Below, one piece after another: positions 32,571-43,544 of a stretch of DNA of 64,000 bases. The position numbers and the translations under genes are program-made. Origin of the DNA: Syngnathus acus. Lineage: Eukaryota > Chordata > Actinopteri > Syngnathiformes > Syngnathidae. The stretch covers positions 16,745,128-16,809,127 of the forward strand of contig NC_051092.1 of the NCBI RefSeq assembly GCF_901709675.1. The letters run 5' to 3'. The notes beneath the pieces were generated by a model that worked only from the letters and a program-made list of their open reading frames with translations, was not told the origin of the DNA and did no database searches. The stretch's first letter is position 1, and each line of letters opens with the position of its first letter.

Positions 32571-33038
32571 TCACCCCTCCAGAATGCTGCTCAAGGTGGT
32601 AGAGAGCATGAAAGCTCCCTCGTCTCTGTTGATGGTCCTCTGGCCCTGCTTGCGGATCTCGATGGCCTCCCTAATCCAATGCTGATGTTTGTTTTCTTCG
32701 GTGCGGATGACTCTGGCCTTTTCCCAGTCCATGATGTGATTCTCTCTTTTGCAGTGGTCGGTGATGGCTGACTTGTAGTGTTCCTGTTCTGCTTGTTGTT
32801 TTATTGCTCTTGTTTGTCTTGTTGCTGTCTCCTTCTCACATTCCTTCTTGTGTTCTGTTTTTCTTGTAATGAAGTTCCTCCCTGTCTCCCCGATGTATGA
32901 TTTATTGCATGATTTGCATGGGATCTCGTAAATGGAGTTGCATTTGTTTTCCGGGTGGCTTCTGTCCTTTGGGTGAACCAGTATGTGACGGAGTGCTGTG
33001 TGTGGTTTGACAGGTGTGTTAATGTTGTATTTTCTCAT
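32571..33038 (-). pseudogene. Penelope-like GIY-YIG endonuclease fragment
   Basis: This is a minus-strand frame of 155 codons with the Penelope form of the GIY-YIG nuclease. It has NSIYEIPCKSCNKSYIGETG (the Y..I and YIG strands plus the Cys pair), GRNFITRKTEHK with the catalytic Arg and the Glu-His of the EH motif, then a C-terminal IREAIEIRKQ helix. In Penelope elements this domain follows the RT and nicks target DNA. The RT part is missing; the fragment is cut at both ends, abutting the truncated L2 at 32554. The frame itself is open. Confidence 0.85.
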
Positions 33039-33189
33039 GGTTCATGGATGCGTTCCGTAATCCCTCTCACGTAAGGCAACGTCACCATTCCTCTGTGTTC
33101 TTGTTTACTTGTTTGTTTTTTCTTTCCCCCCTGTGTTGTGTTGCTTTTGTTTTTGACCTGTCCTGCACCTTTAGTTATTGCCCATTGTG

Positions 33190-34287
33190 GATACTGACAT
33201 CTTTTAAGATTCAAGATTCAAGATTCAAGAATTTTTATTCGCCATGTTTGGGCGTGCCAAACAAGGAATTTGACTTCGGTACATCACAGCCTCTGTTCAA
33301 CATTTAGGTGACTAACAACACTCAGGACGTGTGAAAAATGACAAATATTCTCAGACACCCCCTGATCTTAAACTCCCAAGAGGGCAAGGAAAAACTCAAA
33401 GCTCGAAGCTTGAGAAGAGACCACAGATGGGAGGATCCCTCTTCCAGGATGACCAGGCTGCAATGGATGCAGAGAGGACACATAGTACAAATAGTGTAGA
33501 CAATTCAAAAAAGGTGTGGAGAGCAGGATGTTATTGCACAGCAGTGACTCTGAGACTCTAAGAGTGGTGTGAGTTCATCAGAGCAACAGTCTGGGGGAAG
33601 AAGCTGTCTCTGTGTTTGCTGGTTTTTGCTTACAGAGCTCTATCGCGCCGTCCGGAGGGGAGTAGTTCAAACAGACTGCAACCTGGGTGAGAGGTATCTG
33701 TAGAGATGTTACTTGCATGTTTCCTGGTCCTGGACAGGTACAAGTCTTGGATAGATGGGAGGTTGATTCCAATTATTTTTCTGCAGTCCTGATTGTCCGT
33801 TGCAGTCCTGATTTTCTTGTTTGGAGGCCGATCCAAACCAGACAGTGATGGCGGTGCAGAGGACAAACTGGATGATGGCAGTGTAGAAGGTCTTCAGTAG
33901 CTCCCGTGGCAGGTTGAACTTCTTGAGCTGTCTCAGGAAGTACAGCCTCTGCTGGGACTTCTTCCGGACAGAGTCTATGTGGCCGGTCCATTTCAGGTCC
34001 CGAGAGATTGTGGTTCCCTTGAAGGTGTCTGTGGAGAGAATAGTATTACTGCGGATAGTGAGGGGTGAAAGTGGTGAAGGGTCTCGTCTGAAGTCCACTG
34101 TCATCTCCACGGTCTTGAGCGGGTTCAGATCCAGGTGGTTTTGGCTGCACCAGTGGACCAGCCACTCCACCTCCTGTCTGTACGCAGTCTCATCACCGTC
34201 CCAGATCAGTCCGATGAGAGTGGTGTCATCTGCATACTTCAGGAGCTTCACAGGAGAGTCACCTGAGGAGAAATCGTTGGTGTAGAG
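33190..34287 (-). pseudogene. L2-clade LINE fragment, 3' half
   Basis: On the minus strand it begins mid-RT (LYTNDFSSGD) and reads KYADDTTLIGL, LNPLKTVEMTVDFRR, RDLKWTGHIDSV, LRQLKKFNLPREL and, after a frameshift and small duplication near 33800, NLPSIQDLYLSRTRKHA and LFELLPSGRRDR. The 3' end has a (TTGAATC)n-type tail at 33205-33235. An unrelated tail-type repeat (33340-33490) interrupts its 3' untranslated region. Confidence 0.82.
33340..33490 (-). repeat. Fragment of the (ACTTG)n-tailed 3' end family
   Basis: About 150 bp match 36225-36370 in the same orientation (CCCCTGATCTTAA, GAGGGCAAGGAAAAACT, GACCACAGATGG, GGCTGCAATGGATGCAGAGA). It has no tail of its own. Confidence 0.7.
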
Positions 34288-35026
34288 CAGTGGTTCCCAA
34301 ACTTTTGCAGGCTGGCGCCCCCTTTGGCTCCCCAGTGAATTCCTAGCGCCCCCCCCCCCCCCCAAGGACCGGCATTTATATAAATAAATAATACATTTAT
34401 ATAAATAAATAAATAATACATTTATAATATCATTACCATTACGTTGAATTAGTGGGAGCACTGAGTTTGTTTCTCAGAAACGAGCCGGTCCCATCTAGAC
34501 GTAATCGGAGACAATGACACCCGAAGTGATTTAAGGTTTGTCTTTTATTGCAGGATGCTTGGTCTCCATGTGTTGAAGCAGTTTTGAATGCTTCACTGCC
34601 TGGTTAGTTAGCCTGTCGCCACATATTAGCTTTGCGGGCTCGACTGGGGAAACATGTCACGTGACCGGGATGAGTGTCTTGACCTGAATTAATTGATCGT
34701 CGATAAAAAAAAAATTCTGTGCGGCTTGGCGGCCCGGTACCAAGTGACCCACGGACCGGTACCGGTCCGCGGCCCGGTGGTTGGGGACCACTGCCCTAAC
34801 CAGTTCAACACAACACAACACGGCGCGTTCTGGCGAGTCCCCAATTTCATGTTGACTTGAACTCAAGATGATGTTGACCGCCAGAATGCGGTTTTTATTA
34901 TAAGATAAAATTCTGAACATTACAAGCTTGAAATTACAAACCTGAGCTTTTGCTTTTGTAGTCTATGCTGTCGGATCTGACTGGGCCAGAGCAGCGGGGC
35001 GGTACCGCCCACTTTGGGAACCACTG
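34288..35026. mobile_element. hAT-like element with nested Charlie-like end
   Basis: The outer inverted ends read CAGTGGTTCCCAAA and TTTGGGAACCACTG. Flanks GTGTAGAG and ATTTAGAT match at only 5 of 8 bases, so the target duplication is weak. Inside, about 34361-34793 repeats the right three quarters of the elements at 8543 and 50097, ending TTGGGGACCACTG. Its left end is lost at a run of about 15 C residues. Confidence 0.7.
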
Positions 35027-35036
35027 ATTTAGATCA

Positions 35037-35397
35037 TCCATCCATTTTCTGTACCGCTTAGTCCCCACGGGGGTTGCGGGTGTGCTGGAGCCTATCCCAG
35101 CGTCATCGGGCAGTAGGCGGGGGACACCCTGAACCGGTTGCCAGCCAATCGCAGGGCACACAGAGACAAACAACCATTCGCACTCACACTCACACCTAGG
35201 GACAATTTGGAGTGCTCAATCAGCCTACCAAGCATGTTTTTGGGATGTGGGAGGAAACCGGAGTGCCCGGAGAAAACCCACGCGGGCCCGGGGAAAACAT
35301 GCAAACTCCACACAGGGAGGGCTGGAGGTGGAATCGAACCCGCACCCTCCTAACTGTGAGGCTGACGTGCTACCCAGTGCCCCACCGAGCCGCCTTT
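35037..35397 (-). mobile_element. tRNA-derived SINE
   Basis: Read on the minus strand, it starts GGCGGCTCGGTGGGGCA. It has an A-box-like GGTAGCACGTCAGC and a B box GGTTCGATTCC, and ends AGCGGTACAGAAAATGGATGG. A direct repeat ATTTAGATCA flanks it (35027-35036 and 35398-35407). These are the hallmarks of a LINE-mobilised tRNA SINE. Confidence 0.9.
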
Positions 35398-35599
35398 ATT
35401 TAGATCAAATAATAATAATTATTATTTTTTTATCAAACCAGTTCATTAATATATTTCATTTTTTTTCCAGAGTAGTCAGAAATTGGTCAAGATTTTCTCT
35501 GGAACAATTAAAAAAAGTTCTGTCATCAGCAAGTAAAACTTTAAAAACTGTACTACAGACACACAGCTCATCTTTAAACTTTCCCCTCAGGGGTCGCCA

Positions 35600-36090
35600 A
35601 AGCGAACCATCTGTTTTTCCATATCACCCTATCCGGTGAATCCTCTTCTCTCACACCAAGTAACTTCATGTCCTCTTTCATGTCTGACCTAATGTGTCAG
35701 CCTGTCCATCACCATAGCAAACAAGAAGGGGCTCAGAGCTGGGCACCCTGTCATATGCTTTCTCCAGATCTACAAAGACACAATGCAGCTCCTTCTGACC
35801 CTCTCTGTACTTCTCCATCAGAATCCTCAAAGCAAATACTGCATCTGTAGTACTCTTTCTGGGCATGAAACCACACTGCTGCTCACAGATGCTCACTTCT
35901 GCTCTTAGTCTAGCTTGCACCTCTCTTTCCCATAACTTTAGTGTATGGCATTCCTTTGTAGTTGCCACAACTCTGCGCATCCTCCTTGTTCTTATAGATT
36001 GGTATCAACACACTTCTCCATTCCTCCGGCATCCTCTCATTCTCTCATTGAACAGTCTGATCTAAAACTCTAAAGACACCTCTCCAAGAC
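35600..36090 (-). pseudogene. LINE reverse-transcriptase fragment, unassigned clade
   Basis: On the minus strand it reads EVSICEQQCGFMPRKSTTDA, FALRILMEKYREGQKELHC and FVDLEKAYDRVP (motif A), with an upstream TKVMGKRGAS-like segment in another frame. It stops before the catalytic motif C. RTE-like wording; frameshifted. Confidence 0.7.
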
Positions 36091-36110
36091 ACTTCCTTAC
36101 CTCTACAGCA

Positions 36111-36133
36111 GGGGTGTCAAACTCATTTCACAT
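36111..36133. mobile_element. Solo left end of a hAT element
   Basis: CAGGGGTGTCAAACTCATTT is a common hAT terminus. It is cut after about 23 bp by the (ACTTG)n-tailed repeat. No partner end was found nearby. Confidence 0.45.
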
Positions 36134-37065
36134 TGTCAAGTCAAGTCAAGTTTATTTGTATAGCCCTAAATCACAAGCAGTCTCAAAGGGCTTCACATAG
36201 ACAAACAATTGACAATTATTCTCAAAGCATCCCCTGATCTTAAGCTCCCAAAAGGGCAAGGAAAAACTAAAAAAAACCCTACCAGGGGAAAATGAGAAAC
36301 CTTGAGAAGGGACCACAGATGGAAGGATCCCCCTTTCAGGATCACCAGGCTGCAATGGATGCAGAGAGGGCACAAATAATACATAGTATGAAAATCAATG
36401 AAAAAGTGGATTTCCAAGTCAAAGCGAAGAGCTGCCGGAGGTGCCCTCGATTGTCCTGGCAGTGTCTTCGAGGAGGGTCAGCTGCAGTTTCCTCATCCTG
36501 AATTGGTCCACGAGAATCCAGATAGCCGCTGTCAGCTTGGGTGCCACCTAACCACCTCTCCAGCCGGGGAGGGGTGGGGGGAGGGGGGATGGGAGAGGGA
36601 GCGAAAACAAACTCCAGCCGAATCGGCCACTACAGGTTAATTGAAGGCCATGTTTCTAGTGAGGTAGCAGTTCTAATATCCATTGGTAGGGCATTCCAAA
36701 GCTCTGGACCCTGAATAGAAAATGCTCTAGACCAGGGGTCACCAACTCCGGTCCTCAAGGGCGCCAATCCAGCCTGTTTTAGGTGCAGCCCTACAACAAC
36801 ACACCTGATTCAAATAATCAGGATCGCTATCAGCCTTAATAGAGCTTGCTGATGAGCTGATCATTTGAATCAGGTGTGTTGTTGTAGGGCTGCACCTAAA
36901 ACAGGCTGGATTGGCGCCCTTGAGGACCGGAGTTGGTGACCCCTGCTCTAGACCCTGCAGACATTTTCTTGGCTCTCGGTGTCACTAAAAGACTAGCGTT
37001 TTGCGAATGAAGGTTACGAGACGGAACATAAGGAACAACTAGGTCAACGAGATATGAAGGCGCTA
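36134..37065 (-). repeat. LINE-type 3' end with (CTTGA)n tail, longer minus copy
   Basis: It starts with TCAAGTCAAGTCAAG (the tail) and runs through the blocks shared with 28790-29215. It then extends about 500 bp further (GGCCATGTTTCTAGTGAGG to GAAGGCGCTAAGC), and is interrupted by the palindromic MITE at 36733-36945. No protein recognised. Probably the 3' untranslated part of an unidentified LINE. Confidence 0.65.
36733..36945. mobile_element. Palindromic hAT MITE with 83-bp perfect arms
   Basis: The 213-bp element begins CAGGGGTCACCAACTCCGGT, and its last 83 bp are the exact reverse complement of its first 83 bp, leaving a loop of about 47 bp. The 8-bp duplication CTCTAGAC flanks it (36725-36732 and 36946-36953). 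The termini match the hAT at 14217-15397 for about 13 bp. Confidence 0.97.
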
Positions 37066-37507
37066 AGCGGGGGGGTGAATTATACTCAGGAGTGACTTAT
37101 ATGTGAAATTATTAACACATTATTTATTACTTCATCATAAACACATTACTTACTTACTAGTATACCACTTCACATGTTATTTTCACACTAAATCGCACGA
37201 GGGCGCTCTAGGCCTGTGGAATAATTGAAACTGCAACTGACCACAAGTCTAACATCAACGACGTACAAGAGGAAACGCCGCATCTACTTCCGGAGTCAGT
37301 GGAGTTGTTTATAAGTGACACAGAGGACAAAGATTTCGATGGATTTAATGATTTGGAGTGACACGGATGGTTCGATAAACTTGTTATTTATGTTGTAGTT
37401 ATTTGAATAACTCTTAATATGTTATGTCAGGCACGTTCTCAGTTCCTCTTTTATGTGTTTATGTAATGTTAGCATACCGTACCTTCAGCCTGTTGTTGCC
37501 TATTCAT

Positions 37508-38256
37508 TAGGGGTGTAACGATTCATCGATACACATCGATTAATCGATATAATGCTCTACGATTTATTGGCATCGATGCTAAACGTAAACATCGATTTAT
37601 ATCGCCGTGTTTGACCTCGGACATTAGACGCGACTTTATTTTGAAATCCAGTTCATTGTTGCTTGCTTCCTCTTTCCGGGAGCAGTACGCGGCGTGTTGT
37701 GTTGTGAGCAGAGCAGGCACGTGAAAGGGGAGCCGACAACGACGCGGCTCCTGGGCTGGTGCTATGGCTAGTGTCCAAGAAGACGAGGAAATTCGCTCCC
37801 CTTTGGGCTTCAAGTCATTCGTTTGGAAGCACTTTGGATTCCAAAGAAAAGATGGCTCAACGGACAATTAAAATTATTGTAAATAAATAGTTCAGTAATG
37901 CACTTTAAAGTTAATGGTATTACACAAAAAGAAAGAATATTCATTTTTCTTTACTTATATGAGAAAAAATATAGGAATTTGATAAAGTTCAGTGTTAAAA
38001 TAAGCACTTTGTATACTACAATAGTCTTGTAATTTCCTAAATAAAGAGTTTGCAGTACCTTGTTGATTTTGCGTATGAATTGTTATAAATCAGGATTTTG
38101 TTCTATATTTTTTATTTAAAAAAAAAAAAATCCATCGTGGAGCACTATATCGTGATGTATCGTGAATGAATCACAGCAGGCTTTAAGATATCGGCAAATA
38201 TTGTATCGTGATTCTTTGTATCGATATGATATCAAAACCCGCGATTTACACCCCTA
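37508..38256 (+). mobile_element. hAT deletion derivative with TAGGGGTGTAAC ends
   Basis: The inverted ends are TAGGGGTGTAAC and TTACACCCCTA. The 8-bp duplication is CTATTCAT (37500-37507 and 38257-38264). Subterminal ATCGAT-rich repeats lie on both sides. The interior keeps a short N-terminal transposase frame only. Confidence 0.92.
37764..37871 (+). pseudogene. hAT transposase N-terminus, 35 codons
   Basis: From ATG 37764 the frame reads MASVQEDEEI...SFVWKHFGFQRKDG and stops at 37869. The W-x-H/Y-F-G aromatic block is the beginning of a BED finger in ZBED1-like hAT transposases. The Cys and His ligands are lost with the deletion. Confidence 0.65.
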
Positions 38257-38405
38257 CTATTCATGTCTGCTCTTGGTGTTAGATTTTGTCAAATAAATTT
38301 ACCCCAAAAAATTATACTTGACTTATACTCTGGTGCGACTTGTTTTTTTCCTTCTTTATTATGCATTTTATGGCTGGTGCGACTTATAGTCCGGAAAATA
38401 CTGTA

Positions 38406-39090
38406 TTTAATTTCTGTGACCAATTTAAAGGCATTTGATGAGAAGTAGTCAGGCTGTTTGATCTTTGACTGCTTTATTACAGTGTTGTGGATAGTTGTAT
38501 GACTGTTATATGATTCGGAAAAAGGTAAGTTTCCCGTAGCACCGCTTGTTATTTGTTCCGTTGGTTTAGCTGTTTCTTTTTTATGTTTAGTAGGCGACTG
38601 CACACTGCCTACAACACGCATAATATCTGGAGTTTGCGTTCTGATATTGTTTAGTTTATATCTAACATTTTATCGAAGATATTTTCTAATGATAATAATC
38701 ACATGACAATCATACAATACATATTGATAATGATTTATCAATCACCCCAACTTCAGTGAACAACTGAATTTGTCGTTTCCAGTGGTGGGGGGTACGTATT
38801 TCCTGGAAAATAGATAAAAATAATCCTAAGTAACAATTGCAGAAGACTTTCATAGCACTTTATTTACACCAGAGATTGCCCAAAATTTTTCTAAAAGCCA
38901 TCATTCAATTATTTGATAACATATTCATATATTGAAATCATATCGATATAACCAGCAGACTAATTCTTGCCTTGGTGTTCTAACTACTGGTTGTTGTTGT
39001 TGTTTTTTTATAGTTCAAAATGGCCTACTGTTAGTAGAATCTCACATTCCATTGTGGCCAATTGTAGAATATGGGTTGATTATTATTGCA
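38406..39090. other. Intergenic, nothing recognised
   Basis: AT-rich sequence with no gene or clear repeat on either strand. Confidence 0.45.
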
Positions 39091-39095
39091 CACGG

Positions 39096-41001
39096 TGTCA
39101 CGTCTCGTCCCCAGTTCTGTGTCTGTGTGCTCGCCCCTCCCTTCCTGTGTGCCCTTGATTAGTGTAATCACACGCACTTGCCTCTCGTTACCTGTGTTGT
39201 ATTTAAGTTCTGTTTGCGTGTCACTCGCCGTCGGAGCATTGCATGAGATGTGGACAATGCATGTCTCACTGTCACTCGGTTTGTTTGGTTCCTGTCTTTT
39301 GTTTCACGTTTTGGTGATCAGTCCTATTGGTTTCGTTGTTTAGTCACGTCAGTTTGCCGGGTCTGTCTTTTGAGTTCCTGCAACAAACCCTGGTCCAAGC
39401 TGCACTTGGTCGCCCTGCTCCATTTCTACACCCCGTTCGTGACAGAATGCTCCGACCATCACAGCGACCAGCGCTTGGACCTTCCGCCATCAGCTCCCGT
39501 CCGCGACGCCCGATCGACGCCCATCGTCCGAGCAGGTACCAGCGCGATCGGCTCCGCTGTCGCCATCGGACTTCGCTGCCGCGACGCCGGACCCGCGGCC
39601 GCCATCGGAGTGCCTCCCGGCGTCATCAGACTCGCGGTCGCCATCGGGCTCCACCCCAGCGTCGCAGGGCCCTTTGACGTCGCCAGATTCAAGCCAGCTG
39701 CGCCGGACCCGCGATCGTCCATGGCCCCACCCCCACTGCTGCAGCGCGTGGTGACTCTTGCCGCTGCGTACAGCTCCGCCTTCCAATTGCCGCTGATTGC
39801 GGTCCGGACTTCAAACTGCCGCCGATTGCGGCTCTGACTTTCCGAGTTTCCGCCGAGCGCGGTTCTGTCCCTGAGTTGCCGCCGTTTGCGGTTCTGTTTC
39901 CCCGAGTTGCCGCCGATTGCGGTTCTGTTTCCCCGAGTTGCCGCCGATTTGCGGTTCTGTTTCCCCGAGTTGCCGCCGATTGCGGTCCTGTTTCCCCGAG
40001 TTGCCGCCGATTGCGGTTCTGTTTCCCCGAGTTGCCGCCGATTGCGGTTCGGTTCCCCAAGTCGCCGCCCGAGTGCGGTGCGATTCGGTTCCCCAAGTCG
40101 CCGCCCGAGTGCGGTGCGATTCGGTTCCCCAAGTCGCCGCCCGAGTGCGGTGCGATTCGGTTCCCCAAGTCGCCGCCCGAGTGCGGTGCGATTCGGTTCC
40201 CCAAGTCGCCGCCCGAGTGCGGTGCGATTCGGTTCCCCAAGTCGCCGCCCGAGTGCGGTGCGATTCGGTTCCCCAAGTCGCCGCCCGAGTGCGGCGCGAT
40301 TCGGTTCCCCAAGTCGCCGCCCGAGTGCCGCGCGATTCGGTTCCCCAAGTCGCCGCCCGAGTGCGGTGCGATTCGGTTCCCCAAGTCGCCGCCCGAGTGC
40401 GGTGCGATTCGGTTCCCCAAGTCGCCGCCCGAGTGCGGTTCTGTGCCCCAAGTCGCCGCCCGAGTGCGGTTCTGTGCCCCAAGTCGCCGCAGAGTGCGGT
40501 TGTTTCCCCAGTCGCCGCCGTGCGCGGGTCAAGCTATTCCGAAAACCAGTAGGGTTGTCTGGACTAGTGCGCTGCCCCCCCGCCCCCCCGCGTGCCGCCG
40601 TGGGGGGTTGGGTTTTTGGGACGTCGGGAGCCGTCCCTTGTGGGGGGGGTTCTGTCATGTCTCGTCCCCAGTTCTGTGTCTGTGTGCTCGCCCCTCCCTT
40701 CCTGTGTGCCCTTGATTAGTGTAATCACACGCACCTGCCTCTCGTTACCTGTGCTGTATTTAAGTTCTGTTTGCGTGTCACTCGCCGTCGGAGCATTGCA
40801 TGAGATGTGGACAATGCATGTCTCACTGTCACTCGGTTTGTTTGGTTCCTGTCTTTTGTTTCACGTTTTGGTGATCAGTCCTATTGGTTTCGTTGTTTAG
40901 TCACGTCAGTTTGCCGGGTCTGTCTTTTGAGTTCCTGCAATAAACCCTGGTCCAAGCTGCACTTGGTCACCCTGCTCCATTTCTACACCCCGTTCGTGAC
41001 A
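39096..41001 (+). mobile_element. Short non-autonomous LTR retrotransposon, copy A
   Basis: Two 349-bp LTRs (39096-39444 and 40653-41001) start TGTCA and end GTGACA. They differ at five positions by eye. The element is flanked by the 5-bp duplication CACGG (39091-39095 and 41002-41006). Each LTR holds TATTTAAG, a TATA-like site. The 3' LTR has AATAAA in CAATAAACC where the 5' LTR has CAACAAACC. A G-rich polypurine tract (GTGGGGGGGGTTC) sits just before the 3' LTR. The 1208-bp interior has no gag or pol domain; it is mostly GC-rich minisatellite. Mobilisation must rely on another element. A Gypsy-like parent is my inference. Confidence 0.93.
39840..40500. repeat. GC-rich minisatellites inside LTR element A
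   Basis: About five to six units of about 31 bp (GTTGCCGCCGATTGCGGTTC core) run into about eleven units of 36 bp (CCAAGTCGCCGCCCGAGTGC core) between about 40050 and 40440. They share a GCCGCC...TGCGGT skeleton, so one array probably evolved from the other. The long frames through them on both strands are repeat artefacts. Confidence 0.95.
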
Positions 41002-41006
41002 CACGG

Positions 41007-41989
41007 TGTTGCAAAAAAGAGATAAACGGTCCTCATGGCTGCCGGGAAGAAAACAAAAAATTTAAGAAGAAGAAGAAGGCAGTAAAGAAAAAGACCACAG
41101 CTATACAAAAGCTAGTGTTTTTGTTTGGGTGCGTTCATTATAACTCATTGAAATCTTATAACGCTGATCGGTTTGGTACGACTATCAGACATCCAGTTCT
41201 GATACAAGCCACGTGTCATTTTATAATCAAGGCTTTAACAAAGAAGACACAATGCATTGATGTCTATGTCGGCGGCTGCCTGCCTGCTACGTACCTGTTA
41301 GTTTTAACGTGAAAATAATTTTTTGCTGTCAACACAACTGAGTTGTTCACCTTTTTTTCCCAGCCCTAGTCTAAACCTCACCCAACACGTAAACTTCCCC
41401 AATTCCAAAGAAAAACATGTATTGTGCTTCAGAAACATGGCATCCATCAAGCTCCAGAATTTCTCAGCCGCACTGGGTATCCAGAAGACGTGGCTTGTTC
41501 TCTGCTATCGGGGTGACATTTTACATCCTGAGGACCTGTTTGACCCCTCTGTAGTTTCCTAATGATCAAATTGGTCAGTGGATGACGCAGTCATCATGGG
41601 GCTGCACTTCAATCCTGGAAGACCTCAACAGCACGGGGCCTAATTAAGGTTCCTGATTGTTCATTGGCTGCTGCTCTTCTTTCGCCACACAAATGACTGC
41701 GCATGAACACACCCTGCTTTACGTCGCCACTGTGTATCCAGAAATGACGCACCTTCAGCGATCACACTCGGCAGTGGTCCGAGTTCTGTTGACACCTAGT
41801 GTCTAAAAGTGTGATTATTTGATTTGTCATGTAAAATATATTATAAAACAGGAATACTTGTTCATAGTGTATCAGCGGTTCTTTCCCATGAGGTGTCATA
41901 TTGAACAGACCAGTATGGGAGAGTAAATAATACAAATAAATACAACTGCAGCCTTATAACACTGAGTCACATGACACATGGAAAATGGT
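41007..41989. other. Unassigned, with a decayed L2 fragment
   Basis: About 41530-41640 reads, with an insertion, as the L2 segment SVDDAVIMGLHF. It corresponds to [12 protein letters not shown] in the LINE at 22005-23118. The rest has no recognised content. Confidence 0.5.
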
Positions 41990-41991
41990 TA

Positions 41992-42937
41992 CCGTTTTTT
42001 CCCATGTATAATGCGCAAAATTTAACTAATTTATTGTCCTACAATCTGGGGTGCGCATTATACATGGGTACAATTTTTATTTATTTATTTTTTATTTTAT
42101 TTTTATTTTTTTTAAGAAAATCATGGTACAACAATTTTTGAAGAAAATCTTGTCACGGATGGTTCTTTACAACGTCACTTTCCTCTCTTTTCATTTTAAC
42201 CTAACTGATCGCGGTGGTGTCTTTCTGGGCAGTCGGAGAAATCAACGCCAACAAAAAAAATACATCCAGCCTAGTTAAGAAATCACCAGAAAGATCACCA
42301 TGACAATTGTGAATAATAAATAAATAATTATTATATATATTATATATATTATTATTATAATAATAAATAATTGTGATAAATAACTGGAACATCACTCAAA
42401 TATTGGTGATCCCGTTGAGAGTCTCACATATTTCTTCGCTATCGAGTTTGCTACTGCATGCGCAGTGATACTGACCGGCAGAATAACATCCGGTTGTTCC
42501 CAAAGATGATCTTTTTTCTGAAATAATTTTACGTTTACGGACTTAAGTAACCCGGCCGGGTCATACCAAAGACTATAAAAATGGGACCCATTGCCTCCCT
42601 GCTTGGCACTCAGCATTAAGGGTTGGAATTGGGGGGTTAGATCACCAAATGATTCCCGAGCGCGGCGCCGCTGCTGCTCACTGCTGCTCACTGCTGCTCA
42701 CTGCTCCCCTCTCCCCCAGGGGATGGATCAAAATCACACGGGGATGGGTCAAATGCAGAGGACAAATTTCACCACACCCAGATGCGTGTGTGACGATCAT
42801 TGGGACTTTAAAAAAAAAAAAAAAAGTCAACATTTGGGTGCGTATTATACATGGGTACAGGCTTTTTTCCAGCATCGACATGCCATTTTTAGGGTGCGTA
42901 TTATACATGGGGGCGCATTATACATGGAAAAAAACGG
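41992..42937. mobile_element. TA-flanked TIR element (CATGTATAATGCGC family)
   Basis: The ends CCGTTTTTTCCCATGTATAA and its reverse complement are flanked by TA (41990-41991, 42938-42939). Subterminal GCGCATTATACATGGG motifs recur. There is no transposase. A SINE fragment is nested at about 42551-42825. Confidence 0.85.
42551..42825 (+). mobile_element. SINE, 5'-truncated, with poly(A)
   Basis: It matches the body of the SINE at 43545-43854 (CCGGCCGGGTCATACCAAAG to GATCATTGGGACTTT) but lacks the tRNA-like head, and ends in about 15 A residues. CTGCTGCTCA is triplicated inside. Confidence 0.85.
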
Positions 42938-43544
42938 TAATTGGATTTTCACTTTTACTCATGTCCTCGGTTGTGTTGCCAGTGAGTTCCTTTACATTGT
43001 AGCAGTGTCATTTCTTCATGGTTGACCCATGACCCAATACGTATTTACAAAGTGTGAAGGAAATCCTCACTTTTCTAAGTTACTATACATAGGAGGCTCA
43101 AAATTTATAAACATGATGCTGTGCAGATCCCAATCACTGTAAACAATCACAATGAAAACATTGTCATAATAAATAAATGTTATTATGTATCTTTTACTCT
43201 TGCACAATAACATGAGATTGAATACAGTGATCCCTCGCTTATTGCAGGAGATGCGTTCCAGAACCACCCGCAATAAGCAGATCCGTGAAATAGAAACGGT
43301 ACATGTAATTAAATAGTGTGTATGCGACACTATTACTAATCTAACAGCACGTAGTGTTGGCTGCTAGAGGGCACGGGTGTATTGCAGTTTTTTTTTTTAT
43401 CTGTAGTTTACTTGAGATGCCAAATGTCCACCTTCAGGATTAACACACTACACTAATCCAGGAAAGATCATGCCCAGCGAAACCAAAGTGAGTCAGATGC
43501 GCATTAATCTCTTGTTGATTTGTAGTCCTATACACTATATTAAA

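Larger units (their letters stand above)
37066..38403 (+). mobile_element. Pogo-like TIR element (ATAAGTCGCAC family), left-truncated
   Basis: The right end GACTTATAGTCCGGAAAATA then CTG|TA and the left subterminal ACTTATACTCAGGAGTGACT match the elements at 52104 and 62804. Near 37313-37362 a short frame reads LFISDTEDKDFDGFNDLE followed by a stop. The same tail appears at 61276-61335. I infer it is the C-terminus of the parental transposase. A hAT copy is nested at 37508-38256. Confidence 0.7.

Noticed and set aside
34288-35026. Clean hAT target duplication for the outer element
   Set aside because: Flanks agree at only 5 of 8 bases and the L2 sequence on the left does not resume on the right, so the insertion boundaries are not proven.
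35330-35397. tRNA-like A and B boxes (also at 43790-43854 and 51240-51300)
   Set aside because: They belong to SINE heads followed by SINE bodies; no cloverleaf with a proper acceptor stem.
40049-40440. CRISPR-like appearance of about 36-bp repeats
   Set aside because: Units are head-to-tail without spacers, in a vertebrate genome, inside an LTR element.
39459-40658. Long minus-strand frame of about 399 codons, and overlapping plus-strand frames of over 270 codons, in LTR element A
   Set aside because: They are produced by a 36-bp GC-rich tandem repeat that keeps all frames open; low-complexity translation with no domain.
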